A stretch of 64,000 nucleotides of DNA from an uncultured Rhizobiaceae group bacterium (GCA_947501445.1 CANMVS010000006.1:248001-312000); one strand, 5' to 3'. Positions 1 to 9,568 are shown, numbered from the stretch's first letter. The notes: generated by a model not told the origin, from the letters alone. Translations and numbers: made by a program.

Positions 1-939
1 GAAATTATCCTGACAGCCAGTATCGGGCTGGTGACCTGGGTGGATGAAATGTCTTCGCCGCTTGAACTGGTCAAGGATGCCGAATTGGCCATGTATCAGG
101 CCAAACGCGTTGGCGGCAACAGGATCGAGCCGTACCGCCCGGCATTTCGGGCATCTGGCGCTGACAGGCTGCAGATCGAATCGGATCTGCGCCGCGCTCT
201 GGAACGCAAAGAGCTGACGATGGTTTACCAGCCGATTGTTGATATCGAAAGTGCGGAAATTGCCGGTTTCGAAGCGCTGATGCGCTGGGAGCACCCGCGA
301 AAGGGCAATATTCCACCATCAGAATTTATTCCGGTTGCGGAAAGTTCTGACCTGATCATGGAACTGGGCATGTATGCCCTGCATCAGGCCTGTGAAGACA
401 TAGCGTCCTGGTACCGGGCACTTGGACAGATTCCGGTATTCATGTCGGTCAATCTTTCAAGCGCTCAACTGCTGCGCAATGACTTGTATTCGGATATTCG
501 CTCCGTCTTGACGAAGACCGGATGCAAAGCGCAGACGCTGAAGCTTGAACTGACAGAATCCGTCGTGATGCATAATCCGGAGCAGGCAGCGCGGGTATTG
601 GCACGCCTGAAGGATCTGGGCATACAATTGGCGCTTGATGATTTTGGAACCGGACATTCCTCGCTGTCCTATCTGACGCGTTTTCCCTTTGACACCATCA
701 AGATCGATCAAACGCTGGTGCGTGCGACCAACGAGAAACAGCTTGTCCTGCTCAGGTCAATCATTGCCATGGCACGCGATCTGGAAATGAATGTTGTGGC
801 CGAAGGTGTCGAGACCGAAGAGGATGCCGAAGAACTGGCTGATCTGGGTTGTGATTATGCACAGAGCTTTCTCTTCGGACCTCCGATCGGCCCGACATCA
901 GCACTTAAACTGCTGCGTGAACATTTCCCGCTGATGTAA
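1..939 (+). CDS. GGDEF/EAL domain protein, C-terminal part (c-di-GMP phosphodiesterase)
   Basis: The gene is cut by the left window edge; the frame is open from base 1. The first 45 or so residues are the end of a GGDEF domain (a SIGL stretch, then DAELAMYQAKRVGGN). An EAL domain follows and hydrolyses cyclic di-GMP to pGpG in this family. The metal and catalytic residues are visible: the EAL motif in GFEALMRW (about residue 91), the Asn of SVNLSS, the Glu of KLELTES, the DDFGTG pair, the Lys of IKID, the Glu of VVAEGVE and the final QSFLFGPP motif. The EAL half therefore looks active. Whether the GGDEF half is active cannot be judged because its signature lies outside. The output is probably motility or biofilm control, which is inference. 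Confidence 0.93.
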   Translation, partial: EIILTASIGLVTWVDEMSSPLELVKDAELAMYQAKRVGGNRIEPYRPAFRASGADRLQIESDLRRALERKELTMVYQPIVDIESAEIAGFEALMRWEHPRKGNIPPSEFIPVAESSDLIMELGMYALHQACEDIASWYRALGQIPVFMSVNLSSAQLLRNDLYSDIRSVLTKTGCKAQTLKLELTESVVMHNPEQAARVLARLKDLGIQLALDDFGTGHSSLSYLTRFPFDTIKIDQTLVRATNEKQLVLLRSIIAMARDLEMNVVAEGVETEEDAEELADLGCDYAQSFLFGPPIGPTSALKLLREHFPLM

Positions 940-1288
940 GTTTCAGGTTTGCAAATGAGGTGGCACAGCAGTAGTTGACCAATCTGGCACGAAGGTCAAA
1001 TACCTCGAATTCCAAACGTTTAATTTATTCTTACAGCCTATCCCGAAATGCTTGCATTTATACTTATGTAATATTACTGTTTACTGGACTGCCTCAGGTT
1101 TTGTCAGAAATGGGACAACGGTGTCCGTATTTGAGTTTGTTGATGCATTCAGGGTTTGCCGATTCCGACAAAACCTGAATTGCTCTATCGCCGGACAAAT
1201 CCAGAGTCTGGCAACCCGGCCGCAGAACGATCTGATTGAACCGGGCGAGCTTCGTCAGATGTTGCAACGATGACAGGAAACAATCGTA
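940..1288. other. Intergenic region holding repeat copy A
   Basis: This 349-bp gap separates the EAL gene from the MbtH gene. The only structure I can support is repeat copy A. Short frames through it translate the repeat and are not genes. The promoter of the MbtH gene must lie here, but I cannot place it. Confidence 0.5.
1094..1186 (+). repeat. Dispersed two-hairpin repeat, copy A
   Basis: This is one of six copies of a roughly 95-100-bp intergenic element. The ends are inverted: AGGTTTTGTCAGAA near the left end pairs with TTCCGACAAAACCT near the right end. The right half folds on itself through ATTCAGGGTTTG and CAAAACCTGAAT. This copy lacks the full left CCGTTTC arm seen in the others. 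It lies about 155 bp after the EAL gene. Confidence 0.85.
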
Positions 1289-1516
1289 ATGGATGATGAA
1301 AAATTCGAGTATACAGTTCTGGTCAATCACGAAGAACAATATTCGCTCTGGCCGACATTCAAGGATATCCCGAATGGCTGGAGTCAGGTTGGTCCTGTTG
1401 GTAAAAAAGCGGAATGTCTGGCCTGGGTCGAAGAGGTGTGGACTGATATTACACCGCTGAGTGTGCGCAAGCGGCTTGAGGAATCCAAAGCCGCCCGCCT
1501 TGCCAAGGCCAATTGA
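1289..1516 (+). CDS. MbtH family protein
   Basis: This 75-residue protein has the MbtH signature: NHEEQYSLWP at residues 13-22, the GW at 30-31, and WTD...PLSVR at 51-60, with the family's conserved tryptophans. MbtH proteins bind and activate adenylation domains of non-ribosomal peptide synthetases. An AGGAAA about 9 bases before the ATG supports the start. No synthetase lies in this window, so the partner must be encoded elsewhere. The gene stands alone between a repeat element and the convergent yqgE gene. Confidence 0.92.
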   Translation: MDDEKFEYTVLVNHEEQYSLWPTFKDIPNGWSQVGPVGKKAECLAWVEEVWTDITPLSVRKRLEESKAARLAKAN

Positions 1517-1545
1517 TCAGGTCCTTTTGCGGTCTGGCAAGCCCT

Positions 1546-2157
1546 TCAGGCTTTGCCACATTCTGTTGACAGCATGGCCGGATCGATACCCATTGATGCA
1601 AATGCGCGATCATATTTGGTATCGAGGTCGCCCTCAAACATTATGTCATTGACCGATGGGCAGGTCAGCCAGCCATTCGCACTGACTTCGTCTTCCAGCT
1701 GCCCCGCATCCCAACCGGAATATCCCAGCAGAAGCGTTGCTCTGCGGGGGCCTTTACCGGCGGCAATAGCGCGCAGAATATCAACCGTTGCGGTCAGGCA
1801 CAGATCGTCTGATATGGGCACCGTTGCATCACTGTGAAAATCATCCGAATGCAATACAAAGCCGCGTCCGGTATCAACGGGACCGCCCGCCAATACACTC
1901 AGATCAACAGCTGACTGTGGTAGAGCGGCAATTTCCTCTGCCCCGATCAACTCAAGTTGAGCAACCAGCTCTGCGAATGATAGAGGCTGACTTCTATTGA
2001 GCACGAACCCGATGGAGCCATTGCTGGTATGCGCGCAGATATAAATAACCGTGCGGGAAAAATTACTGTCAGTCAGACCGGGCATGGCCAGCAGGAATTG
2101 GCCGTCAAAACAGCCACGTTCACCATCTCCCAACAAGCTTTCGTGTAGAATATCCAT
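1546..2157 (-). CDS. YqgE/AlgH family protein (UPF0301)
   Basis: At 203 residues this has normal length for the family. The N-terminal signature is clear: FLLAMPGLTDSNFSRTVIYI, followed by the NGSIGFVLNRS stretch near residue 50, and a GYSGWDAGQLEDE block later. These are hallmark motifs of YqgE/AlgH. The family was named from a Pseudomonas alginate regulator, but its biochemical role is not settled. It converges with the MbtH gene and is divergent from the DsbD-N protein. No strong ribosome site precedes the ATG at 2157, so the start is less certain than the family call. Confidence 0.92.
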   Translation of the reverse strand: MDILHESLLGDGERGCFDGQFLLAMPGLTDSNFSRTVIYICAHTSNGSIGFVLNRSQPLSFAELVAQLELIGAEEIAALPQSAVDLSVLAGGPVDTGRGFVLHSDDFHSDATVPISDDLCLTATVDILRAIAAGKGPRRATLLLGYSGWDAGQLEDEVSANGWLTCPSVNDIMFEGDLDTKYDRAFASMGIDPAMLSTECGKA

Positions 2158-2332
2158 AGGTCTAACTTAGCAGTAAAAGCGCGAATGGGAAGACCCACCG
2201 GATTGATGTTGCTGGCGTATCGATTGAATGTTGGGCGTTCAAACACGCTATGGATGCAAACTGCCGATCACCGGAATATGATTCAATCATCTCCTGTCGT
2301 GACTGGTCTGTATTGATCCGACAGGTTAAACA

Positions 2333-3187
2333 ATGTCCATGATCAAATTGACATCTCATCAGCGGTTATCATTCCGCACTCTGGCGATTGTTAGCGCTGT
2401 CGCGGGTCTCAATCTTGCTGTGCCTCAAGCATCAGCTGCATCCAGTGAGTGGGTCGAGACAGAAGGCGGCAGGATCCGCATGTCTGCCCTGCCCCCAGGC
2501 TCGGATGGTACGATCAAAGCTGTTCTGGATGTCGACCTGCTACCCGGCTGGAAGACCTATTGGCGCGACCCCGGAGAAGCGGGTGTGCCGCCTACCCTGG
2601 GGTTTTCCGGCAGTGAGAACATCGAACAGGCGGAAATCCATTTTCCTGCACCGGAACGCATCAAGGATGATTATTCAGTTTGGGCCGGCTACAAATATCC
2701 GGTGACGTTTCCGGTGTCACTGGTCCAGAAAAACGCGGGCGCTGCCAGCACATTGCAGGCTGATGTGTTTCTTGGAATATGCCAGTCAATCTGCATTCCG
2801 TTTCAAACGAACTTCACATTGACAGTTGATCCAGATGTGGCCGCCACGCCTTTTGAAGAAAAACTCATCAATCATGCTTTCAATGATCTGCCCGAGGCCT
2901 CAGGTGAAGGATTTGAAATTACCGGCTTTAAACACCACGAAGGTGTTGACGCTCTCGATTTGACGATCCAGGTCCCCAGTAGTGCAAGCAAAAGCGAGCT
3001 CTTTGTCACCGGTCCGCAGGGTTGGTATTTCGAAACGCCCAAACTTGTTCACCACGATGGTGATCTTGCAACATTCGAGATCAGCATTGATACAGGATCT
3101 CAAGATGCTGCTTTGGCGGGCAATGCCATTCAGGTACTCGTGACATCTGCAGGCCGCAGCATGGAAACCGAGTTTCTGATACCCTGA
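2333..3187 (+). CDS. Periplasmic DsbD N-terminal-domain protein
   Basis: The product has 284 residues with a signal peptide (about 1-35, ending ASA). The mature part resembles the DsbD alpha domain: WKTYWRDPGEAG at 73-84, and a FLGICQSICIP segment with a cysteine pair at 150 and 154. The transmembrane beta and thioredoxin-like gamma domains of full DsbD are absent, so this is a stand-alone periplasmic domain. It probably passes electrons or handles copper or thiols in the periplasm (inference). In related bacteria such genes sit beside a peroxiredoxin, as here. An alternative start two codons on (second ATG) is possible. Confidence 0.85.
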   Translation: MSMIKLTSHQRLSFRTLAIVSAVAGLNLAVPQASAASSEWVETEGGRIRMSALPPGSDGTIKAVLDVDLLPGWKTYWRDPGEAGVPPTLGFSGSENIEQAEIHFPAPERIKDDYSVWAGYKYPVTFPVSLVQKNAGAASTLQADVFLGICQSICIPFQTNFTLTVDPDVAATPFEEKLINHAFNDLPEASGEGFEITGFKHHEGVDALDLTIQVPSSASKSELFVTGPQGWYFETPKLVHHDGDLATFEISIDTGSQDAALAGNAIQVLVTSAGRSMETEFLIP

Positions 3188-3347
3188 CCCCAATATCCGG
3201 CGTCATCACGTGTTCGACATAGTCCTGTGCAAATCAAATTGTCCGCAGGTACGAATTATGCTTGCCGATGACGTGTAAGAATGGTCATCTGAGCGGTAAA
3301 GTTCGTCAATTCAAGCGAAGCTCGTCAATTGAAGAAGGGAAAATTGT

Positions 3348-3833
3348 GTGACCATATCAATCGGTGACAAACTGCCTACACTGACACTGAAGGAAACCAC
3401 GTCTGAAGGTATGGATGAAGTCTCCACAGCGGATATATTTGGTGGCAAAAAGGTTGTCTTATTTGCCGTTCCGGGTGCATTTACCCCAACCTGCCATCTC
3501 AATCACCTTCCCGGTTATCTGCAGCATCACGACGCTATTCTGGCAAAGGGCGTCGATGAAATCGCTGTCATTTCAGTCAATGATGCTTTTGTGATGGGTG
3601 CCTGGGCAGGAAGTACAGGCGGGGAAGGCAAAATCCGCTATCTGGCAGATTGGGATGCGGCCTTTACCAAAGGCATTGGCATGGACATGGACTTGTCAGC
3701 CGGAACGCTGGGTGTTCGTTCAAAACGGTACTCAATGATCGTTGAGGATGGCATTGTAACGGCCATCAACCTTGAAGATTCGCCAAGTGAAGCCGTTACG
3801 TCCGGTGCAGCAGCGCTTATCGAGCAGCTTTAA
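3348..3833 (+). CDS. Peroxiredoxin, Prx5 type
   Basis: This 161-residue cytosolic protein matches the Prx5 family. The peroxidatic cysteine is Cys49 in [16 protein letters not shown], which also supplies the Pro-Thr-Cys active-site frame. It reduces hydrogen peroxide and organic hydroperoxides, usually with glutathione/glutaredoxin or thioredoxin as reductant. The start is a GTG preceded by GAAGAAGGGA. Its 3' end overlaps the convergent rnhA gene by 17 bases, so antisense transcription of the two tails is likely. Confidence 0.93.
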   Translation: MTISIGDKLPTLTLKETTSEGMDEVSTADIFGGKKVVLFAVPGAFTPTCHLNHLPGYLQHHDAILAKGVDEIAVISVNDAFVMGAWAGSTGGEGKIRYLADWDAAFTKGIGMDMDLSAGTLGVRSKRYSMIVEDGIVTAINLEDSPSEAVTSGAAALIEQL

Positions 3834-4260
3834 ACGGTGCCATCGCATGGCGGGCGAGTTCGTCCGCCCGCTCATTTTCCGGATGGCCGGCATGGCCTTT
3901 AACCCAGTGCCAGTTAACGCTATGGACATCACGTGCAGCGTCGAGCGCCTGCCATAGCTCAACATTTTTCACCGGTTTTTTTGCTGCCGTTTTCCATCCA
4001 TTGCGCTTCCAGCCGGCGATCCAGCGACCAATACCATCCTTGACGTAGGAAGAATCCGTGTAGAGATCGACCGTACAGGGCTGTTTCAGAGCGTTCAGGG
4101 CTTCAATGGCTGCCGTCAACTCCATACGGTTGTTGGTGGTGTCTGCCTCACCGCCGGACAGCTCACGATCCATGTCACCGTAGCGCAGGATCGCGCCCCA
4201 ACCACCGGGCCCGGGGTTACCGGAGCATGCTCCGTCCGTATAAATTTTCACTTGTTTCAA
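3817..4260 (-). CDS. rnhA: Ribonuclease HI
   Basis: The enzyme cleaves the RNA strand of RNA-DNA hybrids, for example primers and R-loops. At 147 residues it is full length. The catalytic carboxylates are visible: Asp9 in [16 protein letters not shown], Glu47 in [11 protein letters not shown], Asp69 in [12 protein letters not shown], and Asp133 in ERADELAR, with His123 in VKGHAGH. The start appears to be a TTG that overlaps the thrB stop (TTGA), which implies translational coupling. A GTG three codons on is the alternative start. It is the last gene of the ispH-thrB-rnhA series. Confidence 0.96.
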   Translation of the reverse strand: MKQVKIYTDGACSGNPGPGGWGAILRYGDMDRELSGGEADTTNNRMELTAAIEALNALKQPCTVDLYTDSSYVKDGIGRWIAGWKRNGWKTAAKKPVKNVELWQALDAARDVHSVNWHWVKGHAGHPENERADELARHAMAPFKAAR

Positions 4261-5237
4261 TTCAGTTCACCCGTGTTGCGCAATCCATATTCGCGTGCCG
4301 ATTCGACCTTTCGATGGAACCGGAGATAGCGCAGATATTCCATCGGATCTTTTTTGACAACCATGGCGTCGTCACGCACGGTCAACCAGTCATACAGCCG
4401 TGTGAGAAAAAACCGCAGGGCAGAGCCATAGGCCAAAGTTGGCAGCGCCTGTATCTCATGCTCATTCAGCTTTCGCACAGACTGATAGCCACTGAGCAAC
4501 GCTGACCCCTTGGTGATGTTAAATGATCCATCGCGCTCGAAGCACCAGGCATTCAGCAGTATCGCCACATCATAGGCCAGATAATCATTGCAGGCGAAAT
4601 AGAAGTCGATCAGCCCGGAGAATTTGTCACCAAGAAAAAACACATTGTCAGGGAACGCATCCGCATGGATAACGCCACCGGGCAAATCTTTTGGCCAAAG
4701 GGCCTCCAGATGTGACAAATCGGTCTCGATTTCTCCAACCAGACCCGGTTCGACGCTTTCTGCCTGTGAAGCAGACATATCCCATAGCGGACGCCAACCC
4801 TCAATGGTAAGTGCGTTCTTGCGTGTGAGACCAAAATCCTGCCCGGCCAGATGCATTTGCGCGATCGCCTTGCCAACTTCCCTGCAATGTTGGGGCGTTG
4901 GGCGGCGCGGCCACATGCCTTCCAGAAAACTGATCAGCGCCGCGGGACGTCCAGCCAGTTCCCGCAGGACCTGACCGTCCCGGCAATGGACCGGGAGCGG
5001 GCAGTTCAAACCGTTTTCAGCAAGGTGATCCATCAGACCCAGAAAAAATGGCAGATCCGCGCGTTCAACCCGCTTTTCATAGAGTGTCAGAATATAGGCG
5101 CCGCTGCTCATATGGAGAAGAAAATTGGAATTTTCGACCCCTTCTGCAATGCCTTTGTAAGACAGCAGATTTCCAAGATCATACGGTGCCAGAAATTGCT
5201 GCAACTCCGTTTCAGTGATGTCGGTATAGACCGCCAA
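4257..5237 (-). CDS. thrB: Homoserine kinase, alphaproteobacterial ThrB type
   Basis: The product (326 residues) phosphorylates homoserine in threonine synthesis. It belongs to the choline/aminoglycoside kinase-like fold used by alphaproteobacteria, not the GHMP fold of enteric ThrB. Visible motifs are the [10 protein letters not shown] nucleotide-binding stretch near residue 33, the Brenner-type [13 protein letters not shown] (catalytic Asp) and GLIDFYFA (metal Asp). The start is a TTG with GAGAGGG six bases upstream; no ATG in frame fits better. It is coupled to rnhA by overlap. ispH lies upstream, beyond repeat copy B. Confidence 0.94.
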   Translation of the reverse strand: MAVYTDITETELQQFLAPYDLGNLLSYKGIAEGVENSNFLLHMSSGAYILTLYEKRVERADLPFFLGLMDHLAENGLNCPLPVHCRDGQVLRELAGRPAALISFLEGMWPRRPTPQHCREVGKAIAQMHLAGQDFGLTRKNALTIEGWRPLWDMSASQAESVEPGLVGEIETDLSHLEALWPKDLPGGVIHADAFPDNVFFLGDKFSGLIDFYFACNDYLAYDVAILLNAWCFERDGSFNITKGSALLSGYQSVRKLNEHEIQALPTLAYGSALRFFLTRLYDWLTVRDDAMVVKKDPMEYLRYLRFHRKVESAREYGLRNTGELN

Positions 5238-5356
5238 TTGTTACCCTCTCGAAAATCATTGTGCGGCTTGGTCTTAGAGCAATTTCAATCTGAATTGAAC
5301 CAATCAATGGTGCAAAAGTGGTTGGGTAAAACATATTTTCCAACCCACCGAATTCA

Positions 5357-5456
5357 GACCGTTTTACGTTTTGTCAGAAACGGGACAAGGGTGTCGGTCA
5401 TTGATTGTGTCGGTGCATTCAGGTTCTGCCGATTCCGTCAAAACCTGAATTGTTCT
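5357..5456 (+). repeat. Dispersed two-hairpin repeat, copy B
   Basis: This copy sits between ispH and thrB, about 57 bp past the ispH stop. It has the right-half hairpin (ATTCAGGTTCTG with CAAAACCTGAAT). The left arm is degraded (CCGTTTTACG instead of CCGTTTCACG). Just left of it, at about 5322-5348, GGTTGG and CCAACC form another short inverted repeat. Confidence 0.85.
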
Positions 5457-5513
5457 GGCGCACGGCCCGGTCACATCGCATCAAGACCCGTGAAAATTGA
5501 ATCCGATTGCCCT

Positions 5514-6521
5514 CTACCCGTTCACAAAAGCCATATCCTGAGTGGTCAGTGCAACATCGCGCAAATCTGCCATCACCCGGAAGTTTTCATCTTCAATGAC
5601 CGTTTCAGCCAGCTCTATTGTGACGTCAAAGCGCTGTCGAAACGCCTCGATAATTTCATCAACAATGACTTCGGGTGCAGAAGCACCTGCAGAAATACCA
5701 ACCGTTGTCCAATTTTTGTCACCGGCTTGCTCAAACGGAATTTCTTTGGCCCGCTGAACCAACACGGAACCACCCGCACCCGCACGCTGCGCAACTTCTA
5801 CCAGGCGGCGCGAGTTGGAGGAATTTGGTGCACCGACCACCAGAAAGAAATCACAACCGGGTGCAGCGGCCTTGACCGCATCCTGACGGTTTGTTGTTGC
5901 ATAACAAATGGATTCAGCCGCCGGTGCGCAAAGGTTTGGAAACCTTTCATTCAATGCCGAGATTATGCCGGCAGTATCTTCAACTGAAAGCGTGGTTTGC
6001 GTTACAAACCCCAGGTTATCCGGATCATCCGGCTGATAATCCCGCGCATCCTGTTCTGTCTCAATGAGGCTTGCCGCCCCCTGCGGCAATTGTCCCATTG
6101 TTCCGATGACTTCGGGATGACCCGCATGGCCGATCAACAGCACATGGCGGCCAAGGCGCTGGTGCCGCATGGCCTGTTTATGCACTTTGGAAACAAGTGG
6201 ACAGGTTGCATCGAGATAGAACAGATTGCGTTGTTGCGCATCTGCGGGCACAGACTTCGGCACGCCATGCGCAGAAAAAATGACCGGCTGCTGATGATGT
6301 TCCGGCGGTATTTCGCTCAGTTCTTCAACAAATATCGCACCCTTGGCTTCCAGCCCCTCAACCACAAAGCGATTATGCACGATTTCATGACGCACATAGA
6401 CCGGAGCACCATATTTCTTCAGAGCCAGCACAACAATCTGGATGGCACGATCAACGCCAGCGCAAAAACCGCGTGGCCCGCAAAGCCGGATCGTCAGTGA
6501 TGGTTTTACATTCATTGTCAT
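5514..6521 (-). CDS. ispH: 4-hydroxy-3-methylbut-2-enyl diphosphate reductase
   Basis: This is the last enzyme of the non-mevalonate (MEP) isoprenoid pathway and makes IPP and DMAPP with an iron-sulfur cluster. The 335-residue protein has the three cluster cysteines in their family contexts: GPRGFCAGV (Cys20), [11 protein letters not shown], and [21 protein letters not shown] and [13 protein letters not shown] are also typical. dxs, the first enzyme of the same pathway, is at 25.4 kb. Two ATGs (6521 and 6515) are possible starts; neither has a strong ribosome site. Confidence 0.97.
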   Translation of the reverse strand: MTMNVKPSLTIRLCGPRGFCAGVDRAIQIVVLALKKYGAPVYVRHEIVHNRFVVEGLEAKGAIFVEELSEIPPEHHQQPVIFSAHGVPKSVPADAQQRNLFYLDATCPLVSKVHKQAMRHQRLGRHVLLIGHAGHPEVIGTMGQLPQGAASLIETEQDARDYQPDDPDNLGFVTQTTLSVEDTAGIISALNERFPNLCAPAAESICYATTNRQDAVKAAAPGCDFFLVVGAPNSSNSRRLVEVAQRAGAGGSVLVQRAKEIPFEQAGDKNWTTVGISAGASAPEVIVDEIIEAFRQRFDVTIELAETVIEDENFRVMADLRDVALTTQDMAFVNG

Positions 6522-6605
6522 GATCTGCGCCCAGGCGTTGGATTGTTCGTCATCAACTGACCATTCTTGCTGATGGACAGCAATTGCATTGAAATTACAA
6601 CCCAG

Positions 6606-7388
6606 TCAATCAGATCGCCTGTAACTGCGCCATACAAAAAAACCTGCCACCACAAATAGGGCGCCCGCAAGCCCATACCAGGTCACAGCATATTGCAAAT
6701 GTCTATTGGGCAGTTCGACGCGGGTCACACCGCCGATTGGGCCTTTGCCGACATTTGTATCGCCATCACCGGCATCAACAAAAAATGGAACCAGATTGTC
6801 CGCATCCAGCGCCATGGCATCACGCATGGACGCAAAATCTTTCCAATACCAGATCCGGTCATCCGGTGCATTGTCAGGCACGACCCAACCGGGCTTCTCA
6901 TTGAGAGGATTGCGTGCCAGGCCGTCCAGATTAACAATGCCTTCCACAGCCGGCCACGGGCGGCTGGAAGGCTCCTTGAGGCTATAGGGTACAAATCCCC
7001 GATTAACGATCAATACGCGACCATCGTCCAGTCTGAGCGGCGTATAGACATACCATCCCGACTGCCCGCCATGGGTAGCCAGGTAATGTTGTTCGCTTTG
7101 ATGAATAAACGTTCCGCGGACTGACACCGGCAGGTAATCAACATCACCGGTCTTTTTCCATTGGGTCAATGCATCATCGATGCTGATGTCCGGCTGCTCC
7201 ATCCGGCTGTCAATCATGGAAATGAGCTGTTCTTTCCACTCAAGCCGCGAGACCTGCCAGTTTCCAAGCAGCAAAAGCGCAACAAAAGCCAACGCAACAA
7301 AGACGAAAAACAACAGGCCAACACGCCGGGATGCCTGCTTTGCGCCTGCATTCTTCAGGGTCGGCGCATCATCTGCAACCTTATTCAT
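6606..7388 (-). CDS. SURF1 family cytochrome oxidase assembly protein
   Basis: SURF1 helps insert heme a into subunit I of cytochrome c oxidase. The protein has the family plan: an N-terminal membrane helix (GLLFFVFVALAFVALLLLGN), a periplasmic domain with LGNWQ...RLEWK, an RVLIVNRGFVP motif and NPLNEKPGW, and a second helix at the C-terminus (TWYGLAGALFVVAGFFVWR). I chose the ATG at 7388 because AAGGTG stands 9 bases before it; an ATG at 7406 has no such site. It overlaps the DUF983 gene by 8 bases and closes the oxidase operon. Confidence 0.93.
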   Translation of the reverse strand: MNKVADDAPTLKNAGAKQASRRVGLLFFVFVALAFVALLLLGNWQVSRLEWKEQLISMIDSRMEQPDISIDDALTQWKKTGDVDYLPVSVRGTFIHQSEQHYLATHGGQSGWYVYTPLRLDDGRVLIVNRGFVPYSLKEPSSRPWPAVEGIVNLDGLARNPLNEKPGWVVPDNAPDDRIWYWKDFASMRDAMALDADNLVPFFVDAGDGDTNVGKGPIGGVTRVELPNRHLQYAVTWYGLAGALFVVAGFFVWRSYRRSD

Positions 7389-7767
7389 CGTCAATTTCAC
7401 CTTCATGGGCGCTGTTTTTAAACTGCAGATTGATCAGGACACCCTTTAGCGCGCGCAGCAGACCAAGACACAACACAACAGTCAAAGGTATCCAGATGAG
7501 AAAATGCAGCCATAGTGGTGGTCCATAACTCACCTCCAGCCACAAAGCCAATCCGACGACCAGAAACCCGATCAACAGGATGACAAATACAGCGGGGCCA
7601 TCACCGGCATCTGCAAATCCGAAATCAAGATCACAGTTTTCACAGGACCCATTCAGTTTGATATAGCCATCAAACAAGTGGCCGCCGCCGCAACGCGGGC
7701 ACCTGCCCTTGATCCCCGACATGATGGGATCCACCGGTGTTGTGGGTGCCGTGTCCTTGTGTGTCAT
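7381..7767 (-). CDS. DUF983 family small membrane protein
   Basis: The 128-residue protein starts with a zinc-ribbon-like segment, GRCPRCGGGHLFDGYIKL then CENCDLDF (two CxxC pairs). Two membrane helices follow (AVFVILLIGFLVVGLALWL and LIWIPLTVVLCLGLL). This is the DUF983 pattern; the gene regularly sits between coxC and SURF1 in alphaproteobacteria, which suggests a part in oxidase biogenesis (inference). The start at 7767 has GGAG seven bases upstream; the frame is open 11 codons further but without a ribosome site. Confidence 0.9.
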   Translation of the reverse strand: MTHKDTAPTTPVDPIMSGIKGRCPRCGGGHLFDGYIKLNGSCENCDLDFGFADAGDGPAVFVILLIGFLVVGLALWLEVSYGPPLWLHFLIWIPLTVVLCLGLLRALKGVLINLQFKNSAHEGEIDDE

Positions 7768-7846
7768 TGCGGCGCTCCAATGCGAGGGGGCGCAACGCAT
7801 GCAATTGCGTTACGCCCCCAAAATCCCAGGATACTTGTGTTTCGTA

Positions 7847-8725
7847 TCAGTGTGCGGCGATTGTAGCGCCCCATGATGCCCAAATATAGATGCTGAAAAA
7901 CAGGAACAGCCATACCACGTCAACAAAATGCCAGTACCAGGCAGCAGCCTCGAAACCGAAATGTTTCTCAGGCGTGAAATCTCCGGTCGCCGCACGAATA
8001 AGACAGACGAGCAGGAATATGGTTCCAACAAGCACATGGAAGCCATGGAACCCGGTCGCCATGAAGAATGTCGCGCCATAGATGGATTCTTTGAACGCAA
8101 ATGGTGCATGGACGTATTCGTAGGCCTGCACGAAGGAAAACAGCACGCCAAGGACAACGGTCAAAACCAGACCCTGAATCAATCCCTTGCGATTGCCGTG
8201 CAGCAATGCATGGTGCGCCCATGTTACTGCGGTACCGGACAGCAGCAGAATGATTGTATTGTAAAGCGGCAGGTGCAAAGGATCGAGGACTTCAATACCG
8301 ACCGGCGGCCACTGTCCGCCCGTATGTTCAACCCGCGCAACCTGAGCAGCCTCACCAGCATAGATGCTCGCATCAAAAAATGCCCAGAACCAGGCCACAA
8401 AGAACATGACCTCAGAGGCAATGAACATGATCATTCCATAACGAAGGTGCATGGAAACAACCGGCGTGTGATAACCCTGATGGCCTTCCTTTATGCAATC
8501 GGCCCACCAGACAATCATCGTGTAAATCACGATTGCCAGGCCAACGAAGAAGAGCCACGGATTGGCCAGCTCCAGACCAAACATTTCCAGTGATCCACCT
8601 GACAGGTAACGCATATAGGCGATACCGCCCAACGCCATTATCAAGGCGCCAACGGAACCGACAAACGGGTGTGAACTTGGATCGATTATGTGGTAATCGT
8701 GATTTTTTTGATGCGCATCAGCCAT
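7847..8725 (-). CDS. coxC: Cytochrome c oxidase subunit III
   Basis: Subunit III of the aa3-type oxidase, an integral membrane protein with seven helices in the family. The start chosen (MADAHQKNHDYHIIDPS) has GGGGAA about 7 bases upstream and gives 292 residues. Typical signatures are FFVAWFWAFFDASI, the TVTWAHHALLHGNR-like segment, YEYVHAPFAF, and the C-terminal GFHGFHVLVGTIFL and WYWHFVDVVWLFLF. It lies between ctaG and DUF983 in the minus-strand oxidase operon. Confidence 0.97.
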   Translation of the reverse strand: MADAHQKNHDYHIIDPSSHPFVGSVGALIMALGGIAYMRYLSGGSLEMFGLELANPWLFFVGLAIVIYTMIVWWADCIKEGHQGYHTPVVSMHLRYGMIMFIASEVMFFVAWFWAFFDASIYAGEAAQVARVEHTGGQWPPVGIEVLDPLHLPLYNTIILLLSGTAVTWAHHALLHGNRKGLIQGLVLTVVLGVLFSFVQAYEYVHAPFAFKESIYGATFFMATGFHGFHVLVGTIFLLVCLIRAATGDFTPEKHFGFEAAAWYWHFVDVVWLFLFFSIYIWASWGATIAAH

Positions 8726-8780
8726 TTCTAATTCCCCGAATTGCCTTTTCATGTCGGTTGCATCGCCTGCAACCGGAATT

Positions 8781-9404
8781 TCAAAGCCTATCCGCCTCCG
8801 TCTCGACAACGCCTGTCGCCGCAGCAACGGGTTTGTCTGTTTCCAACGGGAAGAACGTATAGGACAGTGTGATGGTATTAATGTTCATTGTTTCCGGCGC
8901 GTTCACTATGTCCGGATCAACAAAGAAGACAACTGGCATGTCCAGGCTTTCACCAGGCTGCAATTGTGTCTCGGTAAAGCAAAAACACTCAACCTTGTTG
9001 AAATAGGCCCCTGCTGCCTGTGGCGTGACGTTGAACGTCGCCTGACCGCTGGTGGCGTCTTTGCCGGTGTTCGTTGCCAGATAAGAAATCTGGGTGGTCT
9101 CGCCAATCTTCAGTTCAACTTCGCGCTGAACCGGTTTGAACTGCCATCCAAGTGCATTGGATACATTGGCGTCAAATCGCACACGAATTGTGCGGTCAAG
9201 CACTGCATCGGAATATTGCTCGACACGCTGGGTCGTACCACCATAACCGGTTACCTGGCAAAACAGCTGGTAAAGTGGAACCGCGGCATAGGACACACCA
9301 ATCATCCCGACAACAACGCTGGCACAAATTGCCACCACACGCATGTTTTTGCGTTCCATCTGCTGGGTATTTTCCCGCTTTGATGTTGCATTGTTGGTAT
9401 TCAT
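8781..9404 (-). CDS. ctaG: Cytochrome c oxidase assembly protein CtaG/Cox11
   Basis: CtaG delivers copper to the CuB site of subunit I. The 207-residue protein has one N-terminal membrane helix (about residues 22-42) followed by the periplasmic domain. Visible family motifs are [15 protein letters not shown], the copper-binding ECFCFTE cysteine pair, and [10 protein letters not shown] near the end. A small membrane protein gene ends 9 bases upstream. Together with SURF1, ctaB and DUF983 it makes this a complete oxidase assembly operon. Confidence 0.96.
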   Translation of the reverse strand: MNTNNATSKRENTQQMERKNMRVVAICASVVVGMIGVSYAAVPLYQLFCQVTGYGGTTQRVEQYSDAVLDRTIRVRFDANVSNALGWQFKPVQREVELKIGETTQISYLATNTGKDATSGQATFNVTPQAAGAYFNKVECFCFTETQLQPGESLDMPVVFFVDPDIVNAPETMNINTITLSYTFFPLETDKPVAAATGVVETEADRL

Positions 9405-9413
9405 CGGTGCGCC

Positions 9414-9566
9414 CTAAAAAGCCCGTTCAAGAATGGCGGGGCCAAACTTGATGATGGTCGCGGCGTAAAACAGCACAGCAAGCGATCCCAGCACCACAGC
9501 CAATGCAATGGACCTGCGTCGGCGTAGTGTTTTTTGTTGCTCAGTCAGTTCGATTTGCTCAATCAT
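9414..9566 (-). CDS. Small single-helix membrane protein of the oxidase operon (CoxF-like)
   Basis: A 50-residue frame fills the gap between ctaB and ctaG exactly. It begins MIEQIELTEQQKTLRRRR, has one membrane helix (SIALAVVLGSLAVLFYAATI), and ends ILERAF. A tiny gene in this position is common in alphaproteobacterial oxidase operons and has been called coxF; the basic stretch before the helix suggests an N-in topology. It starts 2 bases after the ctaB stop. Position and composition support it strongly; the exact function is not known to me. Confidence 0.8.
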   Translation of the reverse strand: MIEQIELTEQQKTLRRRRSIALAVVLGSLAVLFYAATIIKFGPAILERAF

Positions 9567-9568
9567 AT

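Noticed and set aside
1052-1273. Short frames containing peptides such as FRVCRFRQNLNCS in several places
   Set aside because: They are translations of the dispersed repeat, not a gene family.
4851-5987. Forward frame of 378 codons across thrB, repeat B and ispH
   Set aside because: It is antisense to two well-supported genes and includes the repeat; no family features.
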